A stretch of 64,000 nt of DNA from Plasmodium coatneyi (taxonomy: Eukaryota > Apicomplexa > Aconoidasida > Haemosporida > Plasmodiidae): contig NC_033568.1 of the NCBI RefSeq assembly GCF_001680005.1, positions 62,001-126,000 on the forward strand, read 5' to 3'. The notes beneath the pieces were generated by a model, which did no database searches, was not told where the DNA came from, and saw nothing but the letters and a program-made list of their open reading frames with translations. Below, in pieces: positions 46,658 through 57,535 of this stretch (position 1 is its first letter; each line of letters starts with the position of its first letter). A program made the translations under genes and the position numbers.

Positions 46658-47747
46658 TGTTCATGTATATATTTGTTGTGTATATGTAATTTTAATTTAT
46701 ATTAAAATATATTTTCCTCTATATATGTGTTAATGCAAAGTATACATATGAGATCTTCCCCTCTTTTATGATTATGAGTATACAATGAATTTTTTTTTTT
46801 TGTTTTCCTCCCTTTAGCAGCAGAACAATGTACATATATATTGTTCCAATTTTTCAAAGTAACTATAGTACCATATTATATATGCATGTATCAAAATCAT
46901 TATGATTATATGTGCACATACATGATAATTAATACAGAGTACAAACAAATACATTACAATGGTACAATAAAAAGGAGTGGGAAGAAATGTGAGCTCCCCC
47001 TATCTTACCTTCATACATTCCCTTCATCCATTTAGTACATATTTTTTTTTTTTTTTCCATGGTATGTGGTTACCATTAGGGATCTATAACATTATTGTTC
47101 TTTGTGCACGCACACTTCCGTGTTATTATGAGCATAGGAATGTAACTTCCTTCCTTAGGTGAAATTTTAAGCATGTGCACTAATAATTTATTTTTTTTTT
47201 TTATACTACAACTACTACCGAAGGATTTATTACATGTTATTCACATATGTAATGCAGTATACAGTTCATTTGTATGGAGAGCATTTTTCCTACCTTTTTT
47301 CTTCCCATATTATATGTGTACATGCACATGCATATAATTTAAGGCATATACTTATATACACATATATATATATGCGTGCATATATACAATGTATGTAGGC
47401 ATATTTCTATCATTCCCTTGCTTTTTTTTTTTTTTTCATTTTTTTTTTTGTTTCCTTCTTATTCCTTCTCCATTCAAAAAAGTGCGCTTTCCCTCCTTCA
47501 TCTAGATAAATGATCATCCATCTACGAGATGATCATCACCTAGGTAAACATCTATGAAGATGTTCGTTCATCTGTGAATATGTTCTTCGCTCATCTAAGG
47601 AGAACGTCCATGTAGATGTTCATGGAAGATGTTCGTTCATTCATCTGAGAAGAAGATGTTCTGTTGCTGTTGTATTCATTATCATATGAGAAGAAGATGT
47701 TGTTGTTGTGTTTGTTTATAATCTAAGAAGATGTTGTGTTCCTTCAT
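46658..47747. other. Intergenic region with GAAGATGTTC repeats
   Basis: AT-rich spacer without a gene. From about 47500 to 47745 units around ATGTTCGTTCATCT and AGAAGATGTTGTTG recur, directly downstream of the short tail exon of the next KIR; they may be degraded remains of a longer tail. Confidence 0.45.
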
Positions 47748-50141
47748 CTAGGTGGATGATGGTGTAGTGTATGGAATAGAATATTCTGTTCCCGAATCAA
47801 ATGTGGAAGAATCATCTGCAGTAGAAGAATCATGTTCCCCATTTCGCACATTCAATCTACGTTCGATGGATCTTCTTTTTATTGTTTTATTCTTTCCTCC
47901 AAAGAAGGTGTTACGTAACTCGGGAAATATAGAAGTATACTAAGAAGAAAAAGAAAAGAACAGGGTGTTATGATTGTTAGGTGATAGGTGGGTTCTTAGG
48001 GTGGTGGTTGGTGTTTTATGATGGTGGTGTTAGTGTACTTACCTTATATAATAAGGAAGCAATTAATGGAATTGCTACTGCTACGGCAGCTCCAGAAGAG
48101 ATGGTTGCAGTGGTAGTAATGGTGCTCCCGGGGGAGGTGCTGTCCACTTTTGGGGGTATCCCCGTCACTTGGGACTGTAATTGTCCACTTGGAGCTGATG
48201 CTATAGGTTGTGCTACTGGTTTCGTTGTTGCTGGTTTAGTTGCAGCTGGTTTGGCAGATTGTGGTTGTGATGATACTGCTTCCCTTGCTGAGGCAGATAC
48301 TGCTGCTTGAGGAGTGGGTTGAGTAGGTTCTACGGAAGGTTCTAAAACTGCTAAAGGAAAACAAGATAGGAATGGAGGAAGTTAAGGAAGGAAGTGAAGT
48401 AGTGAAGGGGGGATAAAGAATAACTGTACTTAAGGTATTTAATTCACTTAAAGTAGTTCTACTTTCGTTAAGGTAGTTTTGTTGTGCTTACCTTCTACCC
48501 TACCGTTAGATTGTTCCATACGGACGAGTGTATCCGGGCACTTTAATTGTTTCGGTTGCGGGAATTCCCCTTCCTGCTTCCCCTTTTCCTCGTCAAATTT
48601 TTTACAATATGCTTCTCCGCCAGTGGTATGGCAAGTTTTACTTAACTTGTCATATGTTGATTTGGCTTTTTGGAAAGAGTCCTCACATTTTTCATTATTA
48701 TTGCAATAATTGGGACACTCTTCTCCATTGTGTAATTTACTATAGTTATAGTACCAATCAAATAATATTTTAGCCTCTCCGAATCTGTCTTTGTTAATAC
48801 CATCGTATATATTAGTACAATGATTCGTGCAATTACTCCAGAAGTTGGACTCTTCCAGTTTCTTGAAAATTTCGCGCATGACCCCTGAGAACTGCGAATT
48901 CTCAGACACTTTCCCTATTATTCTATCACCCATCCAAAAATATAGGAATTTGCAAGGATCATAATAATCACTTGGTTTCTTCTCCATTTTACATACGTAA
49001 GAGCAGTTCTTCACAATTCCATTGGCCAAGGTTTTATCATTTCCCCATACACTACTATTCCACCTTTTCATCGTTTCCCACACTTCATCCCTTAGTGTTA
49101 TGTTACAGTTGTACTCTCCGCGGTGCTCTGAACAATCATTTCTTCCATCGAAGCCACTGTATTCTTCTTCCGAGGGTAATGTAATTGAATCTCCTGCCTT
49201 CCCCTAGGGAAATATAGAATTGAGCAGGAGGAAGAGGAATGTATGTATATGTACTCTTCCATTTGTATTTCTTCCATACATGTTCCTTCTCTTAAATTTT
49301 TCCTAAGCACATTGTGCACAGAAAAGTTGTTGTTGTTGTATTTCATTGTGCTCACATATAGAAAAAATGTATTTCGAATGAGAAGAAGAAGAAGAAGAAG
49401 AAGAAGAAGAAGGAAAGAGAAGTAATGATTAACCTGTGGTAGTCCTGGTGATGATGATCCTGCTGCACGAGGTTTGACAGATACTTCGTTGGCAGCAGCA
49501 TTGCAGTCTAATTGCTGTGGTTGCCCATATTCTCTTTGTTCTCCGTTCTTCTTGAATACTTCACAATATGCTTCTCCGCCCTCGGTTTTGCATGGTTGAA
49601 TTAACTGCTGATATGCTGTTTCAGCTGCCTGGAAAGAATTATTCCATTTGTCAGTATTGTAATATTTATGACAGTCCTCGTCATTTTGTATTTTGCTATG
49701 GTTATAGTACCAATCGAATACCTCCTTAGCTTTTCCGAATCTGTCTTTGTTGATGCCATTGTATATATTAGTGCACTTACATTCAGGTTGGAATCCCTGC
49801 AGCTTATCATAAATTGCCTTCATAACGGCCCGAAATACGGAATCCGCAAATTTTCCCTGTACTTTAGTACCTAACCAATAATAGAAAAAACTGTAACGAT
49901 CATCATCGCCCAAAGATTCCAACCCTCCATTCCCATCGTTACATACGGAACAGTAGTTACTTGCAATTTCAGTGGCCACACCCCAAGTATTCCCCCCGTA
50001 CCCATGTAATGAATTTTTCACTTCTCCTTCCAGATCACTGCGGCTCTTCCGAGTTCCTCGGAATGTACACCTTTTTCCTACTCCTTGGTCTAGCGCATCG
50101 TATATTTTTTGTGACGGTAACTCATTTGAACCTGCTCCAGC
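47748..50141 (-). CDS. KIR: Two-ectodomain KIR variant antigen with separate stalk exon
   Basis: Four exons read in order and in frame give about 639 residues. Domain 1 is 50141-49434 (N-E-L-P-S-Q-K-I-Y, S-F-F-Y-Y-W-L-G-T-K, ending G-L-P-Q at donor GTTAAT). Domain 2 is 49203-48492 (T-L-P-S-E-E-E-Y, C-K-F-L-Y-F-W-M-G-D, ending R-V-E at phase-1 donor GTAAGC). Stalk and membrane exon 48350-48043 starts phase 1 (A-V-L-E-P-S-V-E-P), is Ala/Pro/Lys/Thr-rich (A-K-P-A-A-T-K-P-A) and ends A-S-L-L-Y-K at donor GTAAGT. Tail 47939-47748 is Y-T-S-I-F-P-E-L to P-Y-T-T-P-S-S-T. The two domains are clearly paralogous: both have I-N-K-D-R-F-G-x-A-K and G-G-E-A-Y-C. A first exon was not found with confidence (a bare ATG with donor GTAAAA at 50320 is possible). 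Confidence 0.8.
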
Positions 50142-51309
50142 CTCAAAGTGTAAAATTAAAATATGTTTGCATATATGTCCATACATATCCATACATTTCC
50201 CTCCTATTATTATATGATATACATGCAGGACATTATAGGTACGCATATATTACTTTATATATGTTTCTTTTTTGCAAATAATGGAAATGTGAATTGGTAG
50301 TATTATTCCCTTTTTACCATTTGTGTTTTTAAGTATGTAATTCCTTTGTATATAATGATTTTTTGTATTAAAAATGTACGCTGTTTCTTCCTATATATTT
50401 TTATATATAATAAATATTCAAGGATTGTTTACATTTTATAACTGCTACTTATAAATAGTTATCAAACACTTCTTCCTCCTTTAAGTTGAATATTCGCGCA
50501 CATATTTTCATGCTGGACCAAAAAAAAATGTGTGAACATATATATTTTTGTGCTTAATTGTTTTTTTCTTTTATAAAAAAAATTATAACTTCTAACAAGC
50601 ATTGTGCAGTACATATATATATATATATAGATAGATATGTATATGTATATATAGGTATGTATATATATACATAGTACCCCAATCTCCTTTCCTTTCCTTC
50701 CTTTTTCATGGATGATCATTTTAATAACAAAAATATATTATCATTTTTATAACAAAAATAAGTTTTCATTTAATAACAAATATATATTATCATTTTTATA
50801 ACAAATATATGTTTTTTCTTCCTTTCCTACCCATGTATATTTTTTTTTTTTATGAATATATATACAAATAAGGAACTCACCTACATATATATATGTAAGA
50901 AATAGTGTGCCTGTACATATTATATATTATGTATGTACCTATTTCTTGAGGTGACTTCACGCCCCAGCTTCTTTCCCTTTTTCCCTTTTCCTTTTTTTAA
51001 GTGTAGATTATACTTTTTACATATATTACTGCATATTCCCCCTTTTATTTTTTTAATATTTTCTCTTTTTTTTTTCCTCTTCTTTTTTTTTTGATTATTT
51101 GAATAATGTGTTTACATTGTTCATGTGTGTAAAATTAATATATAAATGAAGTGAAAGGAAGTAAAAAAAAAAAAAAAGAAAAAAGAAAGGAGGAAAGAAA
51201 AAAGGAAAAAAAAGAAATGAGGGAAGGAATATCATTCTGTCCTTTCACACTGCATAAACTCTGCGTTAATTTATTCTCATACTGAAGGGACACCACATTT
51301 AATGCTACA
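50142..51309. other. AT-rich intergenic region; SICAvar-like 3' flank at its left end
   Basis: No gene seen. At about 51110-51165 the plus strand reads TGTTTACATTGTTCATGTGTG and TATATAAATGAAGTGAAAGG, resembling the SICAvar 3' flank (41285-41325), but no SICAvar exon precedes it. The region also has ATAACAAATATATATTATC-type repeats at 50720-50810. Confidence 0.5.
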
Positions 51310-52826
51310 TCAAATACGTTGATAAACAATATTTCTCGACTGCTGTTGCCTATTCCTTTGTCTTTGTTGACTTCGTTCTCGTTGTTGTCTATTATTATCT
51401 GCTCTTTTAGGTGCTCTACCATTATATATGGTAGAATTGTCTATTGTTAATAAGTCTGTCGAATCTGCTACTGTTGAGTCCGTTACTGTGGACCCATCGG
51501 TGGTAGAATCGTCCAATTGTTGTTGTTGTTGTTGTCGGGTGGTAGATCTTTTCCTTATACTTCTACTTTTATTATTATGTCCAAAGAGGGTGTTTTTTAT
51601 CCCAGCAGGTAAAAGATCATACTGAATGAAAGAGGAGTGTAAGGAAGGAAGAAGGAAGGAGGTTTAAGGGGGGAAGGAAAGGAGGGGGTGCTGGATGTTG
51701 TATTTCACTTTTAGGGTGTTAGAATGAAGGTTCTTAGGGATGGAAGGAGGTCTTAGGAGGAAGGAAAGAAGGAGGCTCTAAGGAAGGGTCTAACGATGGA
51801 GGAAAAGGAGGGTTTAAGGAAGGGGAAGGTCAAAGGGAGTTCTAAGGAGGGAAGAAAGTAGGGTCTACGGAAGGAAGGAAAGGAGGGTCTAAGGTGTGTA
51901 TATTAGTTATTCTGTTAATCCTTTTGTTCTTATTTTTTATTTGGTACTATTACTTACTTTGTATAATAAGAAAGGGGTACCAATGGTTGCTAAGGTACCA
52001 AAGATGGAAGAAAGGGAAGAGGTGGTGGTGACTTGACGAACAGCTTGTTCTAATTTGGACAGTTCCGTTTGTGCTTCGGACACTATCCTTTGCTTTGCAG
52101 ATTTTAAGGCATCTTCCAATTGGTTTAGTGCCATCTGGACGGTGGTTCCATTCAGCGTCCAAAATTCTTTACAGTAACCATTCGAACTACCTGAGGTCGG
52201 ACAGTGTGATTCCACTTTCTCTTTTTCTTCTTTGGCATTTTGGTAGTAATTTTCACATTCTTTAACAACTTTTGACCCACCATTCTTTAATAATGCACGT
52301 ATAGTAGTATGGTCATATAAAAAATCAAATACTGTTTTTCGTTCATTGAAAATGTCTGTGTCAATTTCATCGCATATATTTTTACATCGCTGTTCCTTAA
52401 ATATTTTGGTCATCAGTTCTGAACAAATAGATTTTAGGATGCCCTTGAAAGTGGCACTTCCGAAGGTTTTAGATAATTGTTGCCCTATCCAAAAGTAGAG
52501 AAAATAGCAGAGTTCCCCTTGGAACAGCCTTTTTTTTTCATATTCGCTGTTAACGTAACATGCTGCGTCCATAATGTTAGCATAATGTGTTCCCATCTCA
52601 GTTTTTAAACTCTCGAGGTCAGTTAATTCTCCTCCTGTGCATCGATCTTTATATCCTTCAGTGTTCTCATCGAACATTTTATAGAAATTTTGATGAGAAG
52701 GTAGCAGCTCCAAAAATGGATTCTACAAGTGTAAGTAAGCAAATACACATATATACATATATATATTATATATATGTATTCATATATATTGAATGAAAAA
52801 ATGCATACCTCTCCTGTTGCATCCAT
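51310..52826 (-). CDS. KIR: KIR variant antigen, complete three-exon gene
   Basis: KIR of about 364 residues. Exon 1 is 52826-52809 (M-D-A-T-G-E, donor GTATGC). Exon 2 is 52722-51958: L-L-P-S-H-Q-N-F, C-Y-F-L-Y-F-W-I-G-Q, a Lys/Glu/Gln-rich helical stretch (S-E-A-Q-T-E-L-S-K-L-E-Q-A), then a membrane segment I-F-G-T-L-A-T-I-G-T-P-F-L-L-Y-K at donor GTAAGT. Exon 3 is 51621-51310: Y-D-L-L-P-A-G-I-K, then a Gln run coded by CAA repeats, Asp/Ser/Thr, ending I-V-Y-Q-R-I. The membrane segment and helix are nearly identical to the gene at 58.2 kb, so these are recent paralogues in exon 2, while the tail resembles that at 60.5 kb. The intron at 51622-51957 holds GGTCTAAGGAAGG repeat. Confidence 0.9.
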
Positions 52827-54057
52827 TTTCTAATGTGCATATTTTTTTTGTTCTTTGTGCTGCTGTTGTATTTATATATGTATGTATAATTTGGAATGTT
52901 TTACGATTGTAAGTTTGATATTTTTTCTTTTTTTCAATAATATATGTTGTATATAAATTTTTCAAGCGGCAGCAGTAACACATTATATATATGCATAAGG
53001 AGCATGTATGTTATTTATTATTATTTATATCACGTGCCACCTGTTTTTATGTATATATATAGGGAGGCGAAATTTTGCTCTTTTGAGCAGAAAATTGAGC
53101 GTGTATTATTGAGTATAATGTGTTTTATTGTAATTTTAAAGGAGGGATTATTAAAAAATATTGTTAACACATGTATGTACCATATTTCATATATACACCA
53201 TATTCCTCTATTTCTCTATTTCTCTATTCCTCTATTCCTCTTTTTTTACACCCTTCCCATATGCTTTAATTATATATATATATAGTGAGCGACAAATTTC
53301 ATATGTTCTTTTCTTTTTCTTTTCACCCTTTTTAGGGATACTTCTTCTTTTATTAATTTTATAAAGCTCAAAAGGTATCAGGGAGTTTGAGAAGACTTGA
53401 GAGGTTGGAAAAGTTCAGAGGTTTCCCTCCCCCTTTTTTTTTTTTTCATGTGTATGTACTATGTTAGGGGAAAAATACATATATATATAACACATACATT
53501 CATACATATATATATGTTATATATATATATATAACATATACTTTCATACATATATATACAAATATGTATATATACATACATGTATTAAGTCGTTGCACAT
53601 ATATATGTTTGTAGAACAAAACACAACACACATTAATTCATTAATTTAATGTATCCATTCGTTTATTCCATTCGTTTATTCCATTCGTCTAATCCATTCG
53701 TTTAATCAATTCGTTCATTCTACATTCGTTCATTCCACATTCGTTCATTCTACATTCGTTCATTCCACATTCGTTCATTCTACATTCGTTCATTCTACAT
53801 TCGTTCATTCTACATTCGTTCATTCCATATTCGTTCATTCTACATTAGTTTAATCCATTCGTTTAATCCATTCGTTTAATCCATTCGTTTAATGCATTCG
53901 TTTAATCCATTCATTATAATGAGAGTTTAGGGTTTGAGGATGTACAAATATGCACACGTATATGTACATATATGTGTACTTACACATATATATATATATA
54001 TATTCATTATGAATGTAGGTGGTAGGTGGTGTTTTACTCTTAAGAACAGTCTGATTT
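52827..54057. repeat. Intergenic region with large TTCGTTCATTCTACA minisatellite
   Basis: The longest copy of the dispersed repeat lies at about 53610-54030: AACACAACACACATTAATTC, TTAATTTAATGTATCC, then about 18-20 units of CATTCGTTTAATC and TACATTCGTTCATTC (53655-53915), then ATTATAATGAGAGTTTAGGG. From 52827 to 53600 the sequence is AT-rich with (TA)n and no gene. Confidence 0.7.
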
Positions 54058-54245
54058 TTTCATTTTTTTTCATTTAGGGCAGAATTTGTTGTTGTTGTTG
54101 TTGTAGCAGTTTGTGGAAAAGCAGTTATGTGGTTAGTAGTTTTATGCATATATGTAATATTTTCTCCCTTTTTTCCTTTATTTCTGTATAACCCCGTGGG
54201 GAATGTACAAAGGAGCATTATAACTTCATGAACTTGCAGAAACAA
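54058..54245 (-). pseudogene. Relic of the 3' end of a 2TM exported-type gene
   Basis: The plus-strand sequence from about 54030 (AAGAACAGTCTGATTTTTTC then GAATTTGTTGTTGTTGTTGT) matches the 3' end and downstream flank of the gene at 10266 (AAGAACAGACTGATTTTTTC then GAATTTGTTGTTGTTG). In translation both end in a T-T-T-T-N-S stretch and a short Lys-rich end. Upstream of about 54120 the match fades and no membrane segments are left. Both copies are followed by the same dispersed repeat. Confidence 0.5.
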
Positions 54246-54307
54246 CCGGTAAACCTTATATTTAGCGGTCCATGCGACGACGTTTACATACTACATGCGA
54301 TGGTGTA

Positions 54308-55739
54308 TTACATACGATAATAAGCTACATTATTTGTATTGTGCCTGTTTCTATTGTTGTTCTTTTCTCTGCTTCTCCTTCCTACACGTGCTGGCTGTGC
54401 TAATGGTCGTCGTCCACCATTATATATAGTAGAAGTATCTTCTGTTGAATCGAATGTTGAGTCACCTAATGTGGAACCTTCTATTGTGGAAGTATCAAAG
54501 TCGTTTTCAATTGTTGTTGTTCTTTTTTTTCTTCCATTTGTGCTTCTATTGTTATTTCTGTTGCTACTTGCTCCTCCAAAGTAGTTACTTATCCAGGGGG
54601 GTAGAAGGTTATACTAAAAAAATAAAAGGAGTGGAAAGGAGAACGTGGAAAGGTAAGAAAAGGAAATGTGTGTCCCTCACACATATATACAGAGAGCTTA
54701 TTCTATACACATATTTTTTTTAAATGAAAAAGTTAAATATGGAAAAAAAAAAAATACTATTATTTATGCTATATACTGTAATGGTAATTGTGATAATTAC
54801 CTTATATAGAAAGAAAGCAGCCGTTGGTAGGCCTATTACAGGTAGTACAGCAGATATGGCAGCGGTGTTTGTAAGGGTGGAGTTGCTGTTGGTTCCGGTG
54901 GAAGAGGTTATACTCCTTCCTTCAGGCACGGGTTCAGTTCGTGCTCCACATTTCAGTTCATCCAGTTTGTCCTCAGCACAGTAATTTCCCTCTCCACTAT
55001 TGTTCGAATTGTGGTCATTAAACCAAGTACAAAATGGGTCATTCGAATTTGCCCCGCTACAATCTCTACTTACAGCGGTACATGCTGTACTTATGCCCCC
55101 TAAGTAACTTGTACATTCCTGATTGCATCGTGACTCAGTAAATGGTAATAATGTTCGCAAATTATTATAATCGTGGTAGTAGTCGAAGACAGTTTTTCTG
55201 TGTTTGAAAAGCTGTTGGTCAATATTCTTATTGTAATTATGCTCGTAACACCCTAATTCTGTCCACCCTTTTAATTTATCAAATACCTCTACAATAGCAT
55301 CCTTAAATGTTTCAATCGTACATGTATTCAATAGTACACACCCAACCCAAAAGTAGAGAAAATTACACTTTGTACTAGCATCCCCGAGGAGTTCATTCTG
55401 TGAGGATAAACAACAGGCTCCATTTACAATTGTATTGGCACACGTTCCTTCAATTTCAGACATCCCTTTTAACGCGCTTTCAACGCCACTCTTGGAGCCA
55501 TCAGTACAAGTGCATGTTTCCCCTTTACCATTAAATCTGTTATATATTTTTCTTGACATTAAATCCTTGAAACATGGTTCCTATAAATGTAATTAGTGCA
55601 ATATATATATATATATGTGCGCACAATCCATTTTGTCAATTCATTATACATCACATATGACTTCATGTGTCCCACATTTCCGTATCTACATAGACTTGAA
55701 ATAACGGACCTCCTCTTCCTCTTTCTTATCACTTGTCAT
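54308..55739 (-). CDS. KIR: KIR variant antigen
   Basis: KIR of about 371 residues. Exon 2 is 55580-54801 (acceptor TTTATAG): S-R-K-I-Y-N-R-F near the start, C-N-F-L-Y-F-W-V-G-C, Cys-rich ectodomain with C-T-W-F-N-D-H, and a membrane segment ending A-F-F-L-Y-K at donor GTAATT. Exon 3 is 54613-54308: Y-N-L-L-P-P-W-I-S-N, Asn/Arg-rich, then Asp/Ser/Thr, ending N-V-A-Y-Y-R-M. The ectodomain closely resembles that at 45.7-46.5 kb (shared N-Q-E-C / N-D-E-C, C-T-A-V and D-P-F-C-T-W-F type pieces). Exon 1 is proposed at 55739-55710 (M-T-S-D-K-K-E-E-E-E) but its donor GTCCGT is atypical, so the first exon is uncertain. Confidence 0.86.
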
Positions 55740-57535
55740 TGTTTATGTGTGTACATTATCCTATATACTGTAAATTTATATTAGAAATGGCCGTTCCTTA
55801 TTTATTTATATATATATTCATACAAAATGAGTTCATGAAAATTTTGCCCTCCCCAAAGATAATCATGAGCTCACATTAGATTTCTATTTCTTGCATTTGT
55901 ACATATTGTTTAACTCATATGGCAAGATAATATATTGTGCACACGTATTAAAATATTATATGTGTATATTTTATGCCAAAATAGGAATAAAAATTCTAAG
56001 AAATAGCAAAATAAAAGAAAAAAAGTCAAATTCCCGTACATTCCTTTATTCATGCTCCATATGGTTCGATTATTCGTGATTACTTACAACATTGCATTAT
56101 TATTATTTATCTTATTCAGTTATTGCTTGCACATAAGAATACCACTTCTCTCCTGCTGAGGAAAACTTCCATATGTACGACTTAATTAACGTTTATGTGT
56201 TATTGAAAAGTGGCTGTTAAAATATTGTTAGGAAATACATTGTTAGGAAATATTGTTACAAAATATTGTTCACAGATTGCTCATGTATATGCACTATAAT
56301 TCACCTGTATACAGAATGTAAAATTTTTTTCATCTGAGTTAACCTTACTTCCTCCTATTCACACTCCTCATCTTCTCACATCCTAAATCCACATCCCAAT
56401 GCACATTACACTGCACAGATCAGTTGATCTCCCTTTTTCTTTTATTAACTTTTTCTCCTTCCTTCTCTTTTTTTTTTTTCATCTTTTTTTTTACTTTTCC
56501 TTCTTCTCTTATTTCATAATAGTATGAAAGTTGTTCCAAAGGTTCAACATTTTTTTATGACTGTATATATATATTATTTCAACATGTACAGAAAAATATA
56601 TATATATATATATACACATATATTTATAACATACGCCTTTGGGAAAGTTCTCTGTTGGATTATGAAGGAACACATCATGAAATATAAACAGATTGAGTAC
56701 ACGCATAGGAAGATGGGGGCGCATATTACATTAGGTTCTCTACTTATTTACTTGAAATATGAATTAAATAAATTTAACGTCCCAGATTTCAATTATCATA
56801 CGTTCCCCATTTTTCCATTCAAACTGCACAGAGGACACCTCTGTTCCGTTCCATTCCATTCTATAATAAAGCAACTGTCCCTGGGGAAGTATATAAATCC
56901 ATACTACAGAAGAATGGAATGGGGGGTAAGTGTATGTACAGAATAATCCTTGCTAATTTGTGAAGTGCAAGTAGAACTGGAAGGAAAGGGAAGTGGATCA
57001 GGAAGTGGAAGGAACGAACAAATACGAGGAAGGAAATGCTCAAAGGAAGGAAAACAAAGGGTCTAAGGAAAGGTGTCTAAGCAGGAAGGAAAAAAAAGGA
57101 AGGGGTCTAAGGAGGAGGAAGGAAGGGGTCTAAGGAGGAGGAAGGAAGGGGTCTAAGGAGGAGGAAGGAAGGGGTCTAAGGAAGGAAAGGAAGGGCCTAA
57201 GGAGGAAGAAGAAAATGAGTGAAAGAGTGTGAAGGAAAGAAGGAATGAGAAGGAATAAGGAATAAGAAGTAAAGAAGGAATAAGAAGGAAAGAAGGAATA
57301 AGAAGGAAAGAAGGAATAAGAAGGAAAGAAGGAATAAGAAGGAAAGAAGGAATAAGAAGGAAAGAAGGAAAGAAGGAAAGAAGGACAAAAGGAAAGAATG
57401 GAAGAACGGTCATTTTTGCTTCTTACATTATATGTATTTTGTGCGTGGTTATTCATGTTCCTTCCTCCATCCGAAGGGAGGAGGAAGGAAAAATCCTTCC
57501 CCTTCCATCCTTCAGGTGTTACATTCTAATGTGTG
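55740..57535. repeat. Intergenic region ending in a GGAATAAGAAGGAAAGAA minisatellite
   Basis: AT-rich spacer to about 56950 with no convincing gene; the frame at 56524-56946 is Tyr/Ile-rich and unlike known families. A motif ATCTGAGTTAACCTTAC lies at 56332. From about 57050 to 57400 there are GGTCTAAGGAGGAGGAAGGA units, then about six copies of GGAATAAGAAGGAAAGAA (57240-57370). Confidence 0.55.

Noticed and set aside
49098..50246. Single long minus-strand ORF running on past the first KIR domain
   Set aside because: Its distal part (after G-L-P-Q) is intron sequence with a (GAA)n run and out-of-frame readthrough of the second domain exon; splice sites at 49434 and 49203 explain it better.
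53650..53920. Regular 13-15 base units, considered as a CRISPR array or centromere repeat
   Set aside because: No spacers; the array is short and the edges recur elsewhere, so it is a minisatellite core of a dispersed repeat.
56524..56946. Plus-strand open frame of 140 codons
   Set aside because: Tyr/Ile-rich, starts in (TA)-rich sequence and resembles no KIR, SICAvar or exported family. It could be a tiny real gene, but nothing supports it.
57130..57456. Minus-strand Ser/Phe/Leu repeat frames
   Set aside because: Reverse reading of the GGAATAAGAAGGAAAGAA minisatellite.
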